This document shows positions 1 to 8,927 of a stretch of 64,000 bases of DNA, piece by piece; the stretch's first letter is position 1, and every line of letters starts with the position of its first letter. Both the position numbers and the translations under genes were made by a program. A model generated the notes under the pieces. That model saw only the letters and a list, made by a program, of their open reading frames with translations, did no database searches and was not told the origin of the DNA. The DNA is from CAURNT01 sp963539215 (lineage in GTDB: Bacteria > Fusobacteriota > Fusobacteriia > Fusobacteriales > Leptotrichiaceae), in contig CAUTJT010000002.1 of NCBI GenBank assembly GCA_963539215.1, forward strand, positions 1 to 64,000, in the 5' to 3' direction.

Positions 1-3000
1 TGCTGTAGGTGCCTCTGCTGATGTTTTTGGTGAATCTGTACCTTTTTTAGCTCCTGGTAAATTACCTGCTACATTTGATATAGTATTTCCACCAGCATTT
101 ATTCCATCTTTTGTTATTGACACATTTTTATTAGGATCTGTATTTCCATTAGGTGTTATTGTTAATCCATTTCCATCAAGTTTTGATGTGTTTCCATCTT
201 TATCAGTTACTGTTGTTCCATTTGGAGTAGTTACTACTGTATTTCCTTCATCATCTTTAACTTCTACTTTTTCAAGTCCAGTTAATTCTTTTGATAATGA
301 ATAAGTAAATTCTTTTCCACTTTGATCTAAAACTATATTTTTTCCTGCTTTTAATCCTACTTTGTCATCTTTTGATACTATTTGCTCTGATGCAGTAGTA
401 CTTGCATCTTTATTATAAGTTCCTCCATTAGCTGATCCTTCAATTTTCCAAGAAGAAGAAACTGAATTTAATGCATCTTGTAATTGTTTATAATTTACTG
501 CATCTTTTTCATCTGTCCCAGCTGCTACATTAGTTATTTTAGCTGGAGAATCTGCATTATCTCCTTTAGATAATTTTAGACCATCTGTTGTTGGTGCTAA
601 TTTAACTTTATTTGGCGTTGCACTTCCGTCATTTAAAGTTATATCTTTAAATTCAGGAGTATCAACTGTTTTAAAAGTAAATTTATTTGCAATACTATGT
701 TCTATTTCTATATTCTTTCCAGCATCAAAGATTACTTTTGTACCAGCTTTTATATTATCATCATTCCCTATTAAAGATGTTCCTTTTGTAGCCGAAGCTA
801 TCCAATAAGAATCTTTAATAGCATTAGCTACTGTTTCTGCTGTAGCTATTTTATTTTTATCTGCATCTGCTACTGTTGGTACTCCATTATTATTTATTAT
901 ATTACCTGTATTTACTTTTAATTTTCCATCTGTATCTTTAGTGATAGTTGTTCCATCAGTATTTACTGTAATTCCATCAGCATCAGATATAATAGAACCA
1001 TCTTTTGCTTTTACATCAAATTTAACATTTGCTCCTTTAGAAGTTGTTATAGTAGCACCATTTTTTACTTCGTCTTGTTTTTCAACTGTAACAGTTGTAC
1101 CATTACCATTTATAAAGTTTACTTGATCTTCACTACCAATACCGGCAACTTTAGCTTTGTCATTTTTACCAACATTCCATCCTGAAGCTACTCTTTTAGC
1201 AATAGAGTTCAATTGAGAACCATTAACTGCATCTGTTGAGTCTTCTGCCACACGACCTGCTGCAACATGTTTTAATTGTCTTTCTGAGCCCGGACTTCCA
1301 AATGATACTATATCCCCAGGTGTTATATGATCTCCACCTGCCCAAGAGAATTTATATGCAACTTTTGATGCATCAGCATCTGATACAACATTACCATCTT
1401 TATCATAACTAACAGATGTTTGACGTGTACCCATTATATTAAGGTTAGCAGTTGATTTTGTTGATAAATCATAACTAGCATTTTTAAAATCAGGATCACC
1501 TGCAATAGATCCTGTACCTATAGCTACTGAGTTTTGTGAATGTGCAACTGCTCCAGTTCCCAAAGCAAGTGCTCCTATAGAATTAGCACGAGATCCAGCA
1601 CCAAATGCAGATGATAAATCACCTTTAGCTAAAGAATGAACACCAATACTTGTTGAAGCATGACCATTTTTATTTTCATCTTTAGAATAATCTAAAGCTG
1701 CTGTTACCATATCTTTTCCTGTTAAAACTTTATAAGCTTCTGCTATTGTACCTTTTTTATCCTCTAATTTTACAAAACTATATCTACGACTTACTTTCTC
1801 ACCACTAATTGTTTCATTTACGTTTTTATGTTCTATTATAGGCTGATTACTAGAATCTAATTTATCTGTTATATATGAAGTATTTTGCTTAGATGCTGAT
1901 TCAATATTAGCACCTCCTAATATTACAGATGAATCTCCTTTTGATTTAGTTCCTCTTCCTATTGCTATTGCACCATCTTTACCTCTAGCTTCAGCTTGAT
2001 ATCCTATTGCAACATCTCCAAATTCTGCCCAAGATGCAGTACCTGCAGCTAATGAATAAGAACCATTAGCAACTGAACCCATCCCTATTGCAACTGCGGC
2101 TTCTGCATTTGCTTGAATTTGTGAACCAGCACCTATTGCTGTTGCACCAAATGCTCCTTTACGTATTAAAGCGTTAGTACCTAACGCTGTTCCTAATGGT
2201 GTTCCTGAATGAGCTTGCATTCCTAATACTACTGAACCATCTTGTGCATAAGTTGCTTTATATGCTGTATCTAAATCTGCACCTACAAGTCTTTTATACG
2301 CACCACTAATTGTGTCATTAGATAGTACTGCATCTTTATCATGATCTATTGTTTCTCTAACATTAAAATTTTCTTTTATTGATTTATAATATTTTTTATT
2401 TGCAAATTGAGTTATATCATTTCCACCTAAAGCAATAGCACCATGTCCTGCAATAGTTTGAGCCCCTATTGCAATAGATTGGTCTCCTATAGCACGTGCA
2501 TTACGACCTAAGGCTGTTGCTTCATTAATATCTACACTTGTGTAACCTCCAGCTATTGTTTTATAATCCTCAACATTTTTAACACCAAAAGCCTTTTTTA
2601 GCACATCTTCATTTTTGTCAACATCTGTAGCATTCCCCTCAGGCATTTCAGCAGCTAAACTTCTAAATCCTGCTCCAGCACCTGCACCTATTGCAACAGA
2701 AGAATTTATAGATGTTCCACCTCTATTAACTCCTGTATACGCACCAGTACCAATAGCTACACCTCCAGCATCTCCACCATTAAGATCTTTTACACCTTTG
2801 TTACTTCCCGACATAGCACCATAACCAATGGCAATACTATGCCCAGCACCTTGATCTCTAGTCGCAGCTTCTCTACCAAAAACAATATCATTTTCTTTTT
2901 TAGCTACACTTGAATTACCAAAAGCAATTGTATTATGATTATTTGCCTTACTTCCAGTTCCTATAGCTATACTATCATTATGTGTAGACTGTGCCTCATT

Positions 3001-3582
3001 ACCAAATGCCATAGCTCTATTTCCATTTGCTGATGTAGCTCTACCAAAAGCAACAGCTGATTCTCCTGTTGCTTTTGAATTAGTACCTAAAGCAATAGTA
3101 TCATTATTTCTTGTTATAGAATTATTTCCTATAGCAATATTTCTAAGCCCCTCTGAATTCGCTTCTAAACCAATAGCTACAGATTCTCCACCAATAGCCT
3201 TACTCTTTCTACCAATAGCAACACCATTGCTTCCACTAGCTTTCGTTTCTCTACCTATTGCTAAAGATCCATCATTTCCTGTTGCTTGAGCAGAATTACC
3301 AATAGCTATTGATGAATTATTTCCTCCTGCATTAGCATTATAACCTACAGCAACGCCCTGTGGGTTTGTCGCCGATGATCCTTGTCCAATAGCCACAGAA
3401 TTATTAGCTCCAGTTCCAGCCTGATTTAAATCAGCATAAGCAACATTTGAACCTAAACTCATTGCAGCTAAACCAAACATTGATAATGATCCAGTTATTA
3501 AAAACTGTATCATTAATGCTTGTGTAACACTTATTTTGTTTTTTAACCATCTTTTAAATTCTTTATCTTGATTATTTTTCAA
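1..3582 (-). CDS. YadA-like trimeric autotransporter adhesin, N-terminal 1194 residues (partial)
   Basis: The frame is open from a TTG codon at 3582 to the left edge with no stop, so the C-terminus and membrane anchor lie outside the window. The start is chosen because the next residues (KNNQDKEFKRWLKNK) match the ATG-started paralogue at 7127 and an AAGGAA-type ribosome site precedes it. Residues 1-50 form an extended signal peptide. From about 54 to 750 come many head repeats of the SVAIG/AIAIG type (left-handed beta-roll). A neck motif (VAAG...STDAVNGSQL) lies near residue 775, followed by a stalk of repeated TDGTTIT/KDGINAGG-like units. The family (type Vc secretion) makes homotrimeric surface adhesins; the ligand here is unknown. 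The frame was spot-checked along its length and no frameshift was seen. Confidence 0.93.
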   Translation of the reverse strand, partial: MKNNQDKEFKRWLKNKISVTQALMIQFLITGSLSMFGLAAMSLGSNVAYADLNQAGTGANNSVAIGQGSSATNPQGVAVGYNANAGGNNSSIAIGNSAQATGNDGSLAIGRETKASGSNGVAIGRKSKAIGGESVAIGLEANSEGLRNIAIGNNSITRNNDTIALGTNSKATGESAVAFGRATSANGNRAMAFGNEAQSTHNDSIAIGTGSKANNHNTIAFGNSSVAKKENDIVFGREAATRDQGAGHSIAIGYGAMSGSNKGVKDLNGGDAGGVAIGTGAYTGVNRGGTSINSSVAIGAGAGAGFRSLAAEMPEGNATDVDKNEDVLKKAFGVKNVEDYKTIAGGYTSVDINEATALGRNARAIGDQSIAIGAQTIAGHGAIALGGNDITQFANKKYYKSIKENFNVRETIDHDKDAVLSNDTISGAYKRLVGADLDTAYKATYAQDGSVVLGMQAHSGTPLGTALGTNALIRKGAFGATAIGAGSQIQANAEAAVAIGMGSVANGSYSLAAGTASWAEFGDVAIGYQAEARGKDGAIAIGRGTKSKGDSSVILGGANIESASKQNTSYITDKLDSSNQPIIEHKNVNETISGEKVSRRYSFVKLEDKKGTIAEAYKVLTGKDMVTAALDYSKDENKNGHASTSIGVHSLAKGDLSSAFGAGSRANSIGALALGTGAVAHSQNSVAIGTGSIAGDPDFKNASYDLSTKSTANLNIMGTRQTSVSYDKDGNVVSDADASKVAYKFSWAGGDHITPGDIVSFGSPGSERQLKHVAAGRVAEDSTDAVNGSQLNSIAKRVASGWNVGKNDKAKVAGIGSEDQVNFINGNGTTVTVEKQDEVKNGATITTSKGANVKFDVKAKDGSIISDADGITVNTDGTTITKDTDGKLKVNTGNIINNNGVPTVADADKNKIATAETVANAIKDSYWIASATKGTSLIGNDDNIKAGTKVIFDAGKNIEIEHSIANKFTFKTVDTPEFKDITLNDGSATPNKVKLAPTTDGLKLSKGDNADSPAKITNVAAGTDEKDAVNYKQLQDALNSVSSSWKIEGSANGGTYNKDASTTASEQIVSKDDKVGLKAGKNIVLDQSGKEFTYSLSKELTGLEKVEVKDDEGNTVVTTPNGTTVTDKDGNTSKLDGNGLTITPNGNTDPNKNVSITKDGINAGGNTISNVAGNLPGAKKGTDSPKTSAEAPTA

Positions 3583-3643
3583 AGTTCCATTCCTTTCCTT
3601 AGCTCACAAAATCATGAACTTAATTTTCTTAAATTTACATTAT

Positions 3644-3672
3644 ATTTTACAATGTTTACGCCATTTTTTCAA
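3644..3672 (-). promoter_or_regulatory. Promoter of the first autotransporter gene
   Basis: On the minus strand TTGAAA is followed by a 17-base spacer and TAAAAT. The same arrangement (TTGAAA, 17, TAGAAT) with a near-identical spacer end (AAACATTG) stands before the paralogue at 7127, which supports it as the true promoter. The untranslated leader is about 55-60 bases. Confidence 0.7.
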
Positions 3673-3850
3673 GTTCAAATTCTTAGTTTTTTATTAGTTT
3701 TAAAATTGTATCCCTTTTTATATCTTAAAGTATCATTTTTAAACACTTTAGGCATTTTGTCAAATTTTTAAAAAAAAAAAAAAACGATACCATTTCAATA
3801 TTCGTTTCACATAATGAAATATTTTTTGTGATTTTTTGTGATTTTTTATT

Positions 3851-3892
3851 AAAAAAAATACATCACTATTTTGTATTTAGATTAGTGATGTA
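3851..3892 (-). terminator. Intrinsic terminator of rpsO
   Basis: A 10-bp perfect stem (TACATCACTA / TAGTGATGTA) with a 14-base loop is followed on the minus strand by eight T residues. It lies immediately after the rpsO stop. Confidence 0.85.
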
Positions 3893-3900
3893 TTCTTCTT

Positions 3901-4164
3901 TTATTTTCTAATTCCTAATTTTTCTATTAATTCTCTATATTCATCAAGATTTCTATTTTTTATGTAGTTTAATAATCTTCTTCTTTTACCTACTAATTTT
4001 AATAATCCTGCTCTTGAATGAACATCTTTAAAGTGAAACTTTAAATGTTCTGTTAAATGTGATATTCTTTCTGTTAATATTGCTACTTGTACATTTGCTG
4101 ATCCTGTATCTTTAGAATCTTTACCAAATTCTGCAATAATTTCTGCTTTTGTTCTCATTGCCAT
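3901..4164 (-). CDS. rpsO: 30S ribosomal protein S15
   Basis: The 87-residue protein binds 16S rRNA early in assembly of the 30S platform. The whole length matches the S15 family, with the conserved central segment SHLTEHLKFHFKDVHSRAGLL and the C-terminal RRLLNYI region. A strong AGGAGG ribosome site precedes the ATG. It is a single-gene unit with its own promoter and terminator, set between two adhesin genes. In other bacteria S15 represses its own mRNA by binding a leader structure; the leader here also contains a hairpin. Confidence 0.97.
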   Translation of the reverse strand: MAMRTKAEIIAEFGKDSKDTGSANVQVAILTERISHLTEHLKFHFKDVHSRAGLLKLVGKRRRLLNYIKNRNLDEYRELIEKLGIRK

Positions 4165-4198
4165 TTTATTTCCTCCTAATATTTATTATCTAAACCAA

Positions 4199-4223
4199 GC
4201 ATATATTTGGCATTAGTATATGC
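4199..4223 (-). promoter_or_regulatory. Hairpin in the rpsO leader
   Basis: A 7-bp perfect stem (GCATATA / TATATGC, 11-base loop) lies in the transcribed leader between the promoter and the ribosome site. It could be part of an S15 autoregulatory structure, which is known for rpsO in several phyla, but the resemblance is only positional. Confidence 0.4.
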
Positions 4224-4243
4224 TTCGTATAAATTCGTTTATT

Positions 4244-4272
4244 ATTTTAACATAGTTTTATAGCTATGTCAA
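4244..4272 (-). promoter_or_regulatory. Promoter of rpsO
   Basis: Consensus TTGACA, 17-base spacer and TAAAAT on the minus strand, 80 bases upstream of the start codon. Confidence 0.8.
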
Positions 4273-4344
4273 ATACTTTCCTAATATTTGGACTTTAACT
4301 AAATTTTTTTATTAATTGTTTCTTAAACCTAAAATTTTAAAATT

Positions 4345-4398
4345 TTATTTTAATAAAATGTACCAACAAATTTTTTATTTTATATATTGTTGGTACAT
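4345..4398 (-). terminator. Terminator of the second autotransporter gene
   Basis: A 12-bp perfect stem (ATGTACCAACAA / TTGTTGGTACAT) with a 17-base loop is followed by TTTTATT on the minus strand, about 50 bases after the stop codon. The 4165-4448 gap holds only this and the rpsO leader and promoter. Confidence 0.8.
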
Positions 4399-4448
4399 AT
4401 TAACTTTAAATAATCATAATATTGATAAAATATATATTCATAAATTTA

Positions 4449-7127
4449 TTATTTATTATAACGTGCATCCTTACTTATCATCTCTAACAATTGTTTAATC
4501 AACTCTTTATTTTGCTCATTTTCAAGAGCTAATTTTTCATATTTTTCTTTAAGATCTATTATATCATTTCTATGCGTATCATTATCACGTGTATTTCTAT
4601 CAAATTGATATCCAATTCCTATTCCAAATGAAACATGTCCTTTTGTATTTAATGCTCCACTTGCTTTATACACTAATGATCCTCTATGATTTAATCCACT
4701 TAATCCTAATGCAAATGCACTTTCTCCTCTATGTACTCCTACTGAAGCTGCAATGTTATGTCTATGCATCCCTATATTACTTACTTGTGGTAAGTTTGCC
4801 ATTGCTACACTTGAAGCTATTCCTGCATTTATTCCTTTTAGAACTCCACTTAATTGTGATCCATTTATTGCATCTTGACTTGTATCACTTATTTCTCCTG
4901 GTGCTACATTTGTTATCTTAGTTGGATTACCATCCTTATCTCCTACTTTTAATTTATCTCCATCTGATGTTAATTTCGGTCCATCTTTTCCTAACTGTAC
5001 ATTATTAAAGTTTACTTCTTCTTTTGTAGCAAATGTAATTTTACCATTTGCATCATGTTTTACATCTAAGTTTTTACCTGCTATTAATTCTACTGTATTT
5101 CCTGCTTTTATTGATTCTCCATCAGCATTTACAGAACTTCCTGCATTTCTTGTACCATCAGTAGTAGAACTAGCTTTCAATGTAAATGAAGCATTATTAA
5201 TAGCATTAACTACAGTATCTACAGTTGCTATTTTACCTTCATCTCCATCATTAACTTTTACAGTTCCCTTTTTATCTCCTGTTTCCACTGGAGAAATTGT
5301 TCCTGTATTTACTTTCAATCCATTTTCATCTGTTGTAAGTGTATTATCTCCAGTTTTTACTTTAATTCCATCTTTCGTTACTTCTAATGATTTATCTGCT
5401 GGTTTTATTGTAATTTTATTATCTCCATCTTTTTCTAAACCATTACCTAAGTTTACACTATATTTTACAGCAGATACTTTATTGTCTGTAGTTTCTACAG
5501 TTGCAATTGTTCCATCTCCATTTACAAAGTTTACTGTATCATATGCTTTTACAAAGTCTTTTGCTTCTCCATTTCCTTGTAAGTTCCATCCTGCATTTAA
5601 TACATCTCCTACTGTAGCTGCATTGTTAGTATTTATACTAGTAGGTTTATCTTGTTTTAATTTATTATCATTTGTTTCTTCTGGTAAATTACTTGCTACA
5701 TTAATTATAGCTTTATCTCCTGCATTTATTCCATCATTTGTTATAGATACAGGATTTTTAGCTGTATCTTTAGGTGTTATTGTTAATCCATTTCCATCAA
5801 TTTTTGATGTATTTCCAGCTGCATCTTTAAATTCAGCACTTGTTAAACCAGTTAATTCTTTTGATAATTTTATTTTTAATTTACCTTCTTGATATTTCGC
5901 ATCATTTGGTTTTAATTCTGTACCTGTAGCAGGATCTGTATTATTCCCATTTTCATAAACTACTCCAATATTTTCATCACTTAATTTGGTAGTATCTGCT
6001 CCACCTACAATGTTTAATTTACTTTTTTCTAAACTAAGATTTATTATTTTAGTAGTATCATTTTGTCCATCATCACCTAAATACTTTAAATAATTCCCAT
6101 TTGTTATTTGTTTAGCAATAGCATATAACTGTGATCCATTGATACCATCTGTTGAAGTTTCACTTATTTCACCAGCTGCCACATTTTTAAGTTGACGCTC
6201 AAATCCTGTTGATCCAAATGAAACAATATCACCTTTAGCAGTATTAGCTCCACCACTCCAAGAATATACTATATTACCAATTGTAGCACTTGTTTGCTTA
6301 GTTCCTACATTATTTGTATTAGAACCTCCACCTATAGCTACAGAGTTATCAAGCATTGCTTCTGCACCAGAACCAACAGCAACCGTATTAATAGCTTTAT
6401 ATTCAATTCTTTCACCAGAATTTCTAGCACCTGCATTTGCTAACGTTCCTATAGCTAAAGACAAATGACCTGCAGCTGCCTTAACTCCAATAGCTACTGC
6501 TCCCTCACCTGATATAGTATTTGTCCATCTAGGACTTAAAATATCTCTATTTGTCAAATCTTTCATTGCATTTCTAATAGTATCTGTTATTATTTTATTT
6601 TCAAAATTTGTATACTGAATTTGTTTACTAGCAACTCTATCTAAATCATCACCACCTATTGCTATAGATGAATCTCCATCAGCTCTAACATTACCTCCTA
6701 TAGCAATAGATTGTCCACCTTTTGCCCAAGCTCCTTCAGTTTCTTTATTTCCTGAACCTATAGCAACTGATTGTCCTACAGAATTTGTACTATCCCCAAC
6801 ACGTGAATTATTACCTATAACTATATTATGTCCATTTGCATTGGAATTTTTTCCAGCATCCCTACCAATAGATATATCATTATTCTTAGCTTTTGAATTC
6901 TATCCAATTGCAATTCCTGCATTACTTGTGCTTCCTACTTCAATACTATTTCCATTAGTGCTTTGGATATTAACAGCACCATAAGCTAGATTCGAGCCTA
7001 AGCTCATTATAGCCAAACTAAAAATTGATAACGATCCCGTTATTAAAAACTGTATCATCAATGATTGTGTAACACTTACTTTGTTTTTCAACCATCTTTT
7101 AAATTCTTTATCTTGATTGTTTTTCAT
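4449..7127 (-). pseudogene. YadA-like trimeric autotransporter interrupted by one in-frame TAG codon
   Basis: An ATG at 7127 with an AAGGAAGGAAACT ribosome site opens a 75-residue N-terminus (MKNNQDKEFKRWLKNK, then a hydrophobic signal segment) that stops at TAG 6900-6902. The same frame then continues without a stop to 4449, giving 892 codons in total if the amber is read. Beyond the stop come SIAIG/SVAIG head repeats, a neck (VAAGEIS..TDGINGSQL), a stalk, and near the end the YadA-type anchor starting at ASSVAMANLPQ and closing with GIGYQF. About 45 residues of predicted coiled coil (KYEKLALENEQ...) follow the last barrel strand. The paralogue has Tyr in the comparable AVGY position, so a Tyr-to-amber change is likely. 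An internal ATG at 6566 would lack a signal peptide. Either a recent null or a switchable allele. Confidence 0.85.
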
Positions 7128-7188
7128 AGTTTCCTTCCTTTCCTAATTCCATAAAATTATGGATTCAAATTTCTTAAATTTACGTTTA

Positions 7189-7217
7189 ATTCTACAATGT
7201 TTATTCGCTTTTTTCAA
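7189..7217 (-). promoter_or_regulatory. Promoter of the second autotransporter gene
   Basis: TTGAAA, 17-base spacer, TAGAAT on the minus strand; the counterpart of the promoter at 3644-3672. Confidence 0.65.
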
Positions 7218-7370
7218 GTTCAATTCCTTAGTTTTTTATTAGTTTTAAAAATATATCAATTTTTACACATTAAAACAGTAAATTTTTACATTTTTGCCCT
7301 TTTGTTAAAATTGTAACGGTACCAAATAATTTTTTTGTTTCACAATCTGGAACATTTTGGGGTCTTTCAT

Positions 7371-7408
7371 AAAAAAACATCACTATTCTTTATTTAAATT
7401 AGTGATGT
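7371..7408 (-). terminator. Terminator of the liv operon
   Basis: A 9-bp stem (ACATCACTA / TAGTGATGT) followed by a T run on the minus strand, after the livF stop. The arms match those of the rpsO terminator at 3851-3892. Confidence 0.8.
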
Positions 7409-7452
7409 ATTTTAATTTATTTTAATTATTAAATTTTAATTTCTTAATAATT

Positions 7453-8166
7453 TTAGCCACCTAAATATACTTTTTTTATAATATCATTATTTGCTATTTC
7501 ACTGCCTTTACCTTCAAGAACTATTTTACCAACCTCTATGACATAAGCTCTATCAGATATTTCTAATGATTTTTTAGCATTTTGTTCAACTAAAAGTATA
7601 GTTGTGTTCCCCTCTTTATTTATCCTTTTTATTATCTCAAATATTTCTTTAACTAATAAAGGTGATAATCCCATAGAAGGTTCATCAAGCAATAAAAGTT
7701 TAGGCTTAGACATTAATGCACGTCCTATAGCTAACATTTGTTGTTCTCCACCACTCATAGTTCCAGATAATTGATTTTTTCTTTCCTTAAGTCTAGGAAA
7801 TAAGTCAAAAACTTTTTGCAATTCTTCTTGAAATTCCTTTTTAGATCTTGTATATGCTCCAATTTCTAAATTTTCCATAACAGTTAAATCTGTAAATATT
7901 CTTCTTCCTTCAGGAACATGTGCCATACCCATAGGTACTAATTTATGAGCCTTAACATTATTTATACCTTCACCATTTAAAACTACTTCTCCTGATTTAA
8001 TAGGCAAGATATTAGATATTGCATTAAGTATAGTAGTTTTACCTGCACCATTTGCTCCTATAAAAGAAACGATTTCACCTTCATCAATATAGAAATAAAT
8101 ATCTTTTATAGCATGTATTTTATCATAAAATACATTTATTTCATTTACTTCTAAAATTTTACTCAT
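7453..8166 (-). CDS. livF: Branched-chain amino-acid ABC transporter, ATP-binding protein LivF
   Basis: The 237-residue cytoplasmic ATPase powers uptake through LivHM. The Walker A motif is GANGAGKTT (near residue 36), the signature is SGGEQQMLAIGRALM and Walker B is LLLLDEPSMGL, followed by the switch His in LLVEQN form typical of LivF. It is the last gene of livJHMGF, two bases after livG, with a terminator behind it. The order and lengths match the classic Liv system; the real substrate could be another hydrophobic amino acid or an amide. Confidence 0.94.
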   Translation of the reverse strand: MSKILEVNEINVFYDKIHAIKDIYFYIDEGEIVSFIGANGAGKTTILNAISNILPIKSGEVVLNGEGINNVKAHKLVPMGMAHVPEGRRIFTDLTVMENLEIGAYTRSKKEFQEELQKVFDLFPRLKERKNQLSGTMSGGEQQMLAIGRALMSKPKLLLLDEPSMGLSPLLVKEIFEIIKRINKEGNTTILLVEQNAKKSLEISDRAYVIEVGKIVLEGKGSEIANNDIIKKVYLGG

Positions 8167-8168
8167 AA

Positions 8169-8927
8169 CTAATCACCTAAATACGCCTTTATAACTTCAG
8201 AGTTATTTTGAATTTCTAAAGGATTTCCTTTCGCTATTATTTCTCCAAAATTAAGAACATATAGTTTTTCACATATACCCATAACTAAATCCATATCATG
8301 TTCAATTAAAAGTATAGAAATACCCATATTATCTCTAATATTTCTTATTATATCCATCAATTCCTGTGTTTCATTAGGATTCATACCTGCAGCAGGTTCA
8401 TCAAGTAATAATAATTTAGGATTACAAGCTAAAGCTCTAGCAATTTCTAATTTTCTTTGATTCCCATAAGATAAAGAATCAGCTCTATTATTTGCCATAG
8501 ATTCTAAATCAAACATTTTTAAATATTCCAAAGCTTTTTGTGTTAATTTAGATTCTGTATCTCTAAATTTTTTAGTTCTAAATATCGCATCTAAAGTTGA
8601 ATAATTTACTTTTTGATCAAGAGATATTCTTACATTATCTAACACACTAAGTTGTTTATATATTCTAATATTTTGAAAAGTTCTTGAAATACCAAGCTCC
8701 ACTATTTTATTAGTTTTCAAATTAAACGTATTAACTCCTGATATACTAATACTCCCTTCTGTTGGTTTATATACACCAGTTAAAAGATTAAATACAGAAG
8801 TTTTACCTGCACCATTAGGACCTATTAATCCAACTAATTCCCCTTCATTTATTGTAATATTTAAGTTATTTACAGCACGTAATCCACCAAAATCTATACT
8901 TAAATTTTCTGTTTTTAATAATTCCAT
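8169..8927 (-). CDS. livG: Branched-chain amino-acid ABC transporter, ATP-binding protein LivG
   Basis: The 252-residue second ATPase of the transporter. Visible motifs are Walker A GPNGAGKTS, the LivG-type RTFQNIRIYKQLSVLDNV segment, signature LSYGNQRKLEIARAL and Walker B LLLLDEPAAGMNP. The ATG overlaps the stop of livM by one base, so the two are translationally coupled. Confidence 0.95.
   Translation of the reverse strand: MELLKTENLSIDFGGLRAVNNLNITINEGELVGLIGPNGAGKTSVFNLLTGVYKPTEGSISISGVNTFNLKTNKIVELGISRTFQNIRIYKQLSVLDNVRISLDQKVNYSTLDAIFRTKKFRDTESKLTQKALEYLKMFDLESMANNRADSLSYGNQRKLEIARALACNPKLLLLDEPAAGMNPNETQELMDIIRNIRDNMGISILLIEHDMDLVMGICEKLYVLNFGEIIAKGNPLEIQNNSEVIKAYLGD

Larger units (their letters stand above)
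3583..3900. other. Regulatory intergenic region upstream of the first autotransporter, with A15/T15 tract
   Basis: This gap holds the autotransporter promoter, an uninterrupted run of 15 A (3770-3784; T15 on the coding strand) and the rpsO terminator. On the minus strand, GTGAAAC and GGTATCGTT elements upstream of the tract and a block around TTTTAAAACTAATAAAAAAC are also present before the second autotransporter (7128-7370), so the whole upstream region was duplicated with the gene. The homopolymer itself is not conserved in the second copy. A weak alternative -35 (TTGACA at 3759-3764) borders the tract. Confidence 0.6.
7128..7452. other. Intergenic region between liv operon and second autotransporter
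   Basis: Holds the autotransporter promoter (7189-7217) and the liv terminator (7371-7408). On the minus strand it resembles 3583-3850 through the leader, promoter and the block around AACTAATAAAAAACTAA. A GGTACCGTT element near 7315-7323 matches GGTATCGTT in the other copy. Confidence 0.6.

Noticed and set aside
941..1126. Plus-strand open frames inside the adhesin genes (for example 941-1126, 2615-2824, 5482-5892)
   Set aside because: They are antisense shadows of repetitive, strongly coding minus-strand frames; they lack ribosome sites and family motifs.
4449..6566. Treating 4449-6566 as a separate gene starting at ATG 6566
   Set aside because: The same frame extends upstream to the TAG at 6900 and, past it, to the signal peptide at 7127; no ribosome site or signal peptide accompanies ATG 6566.
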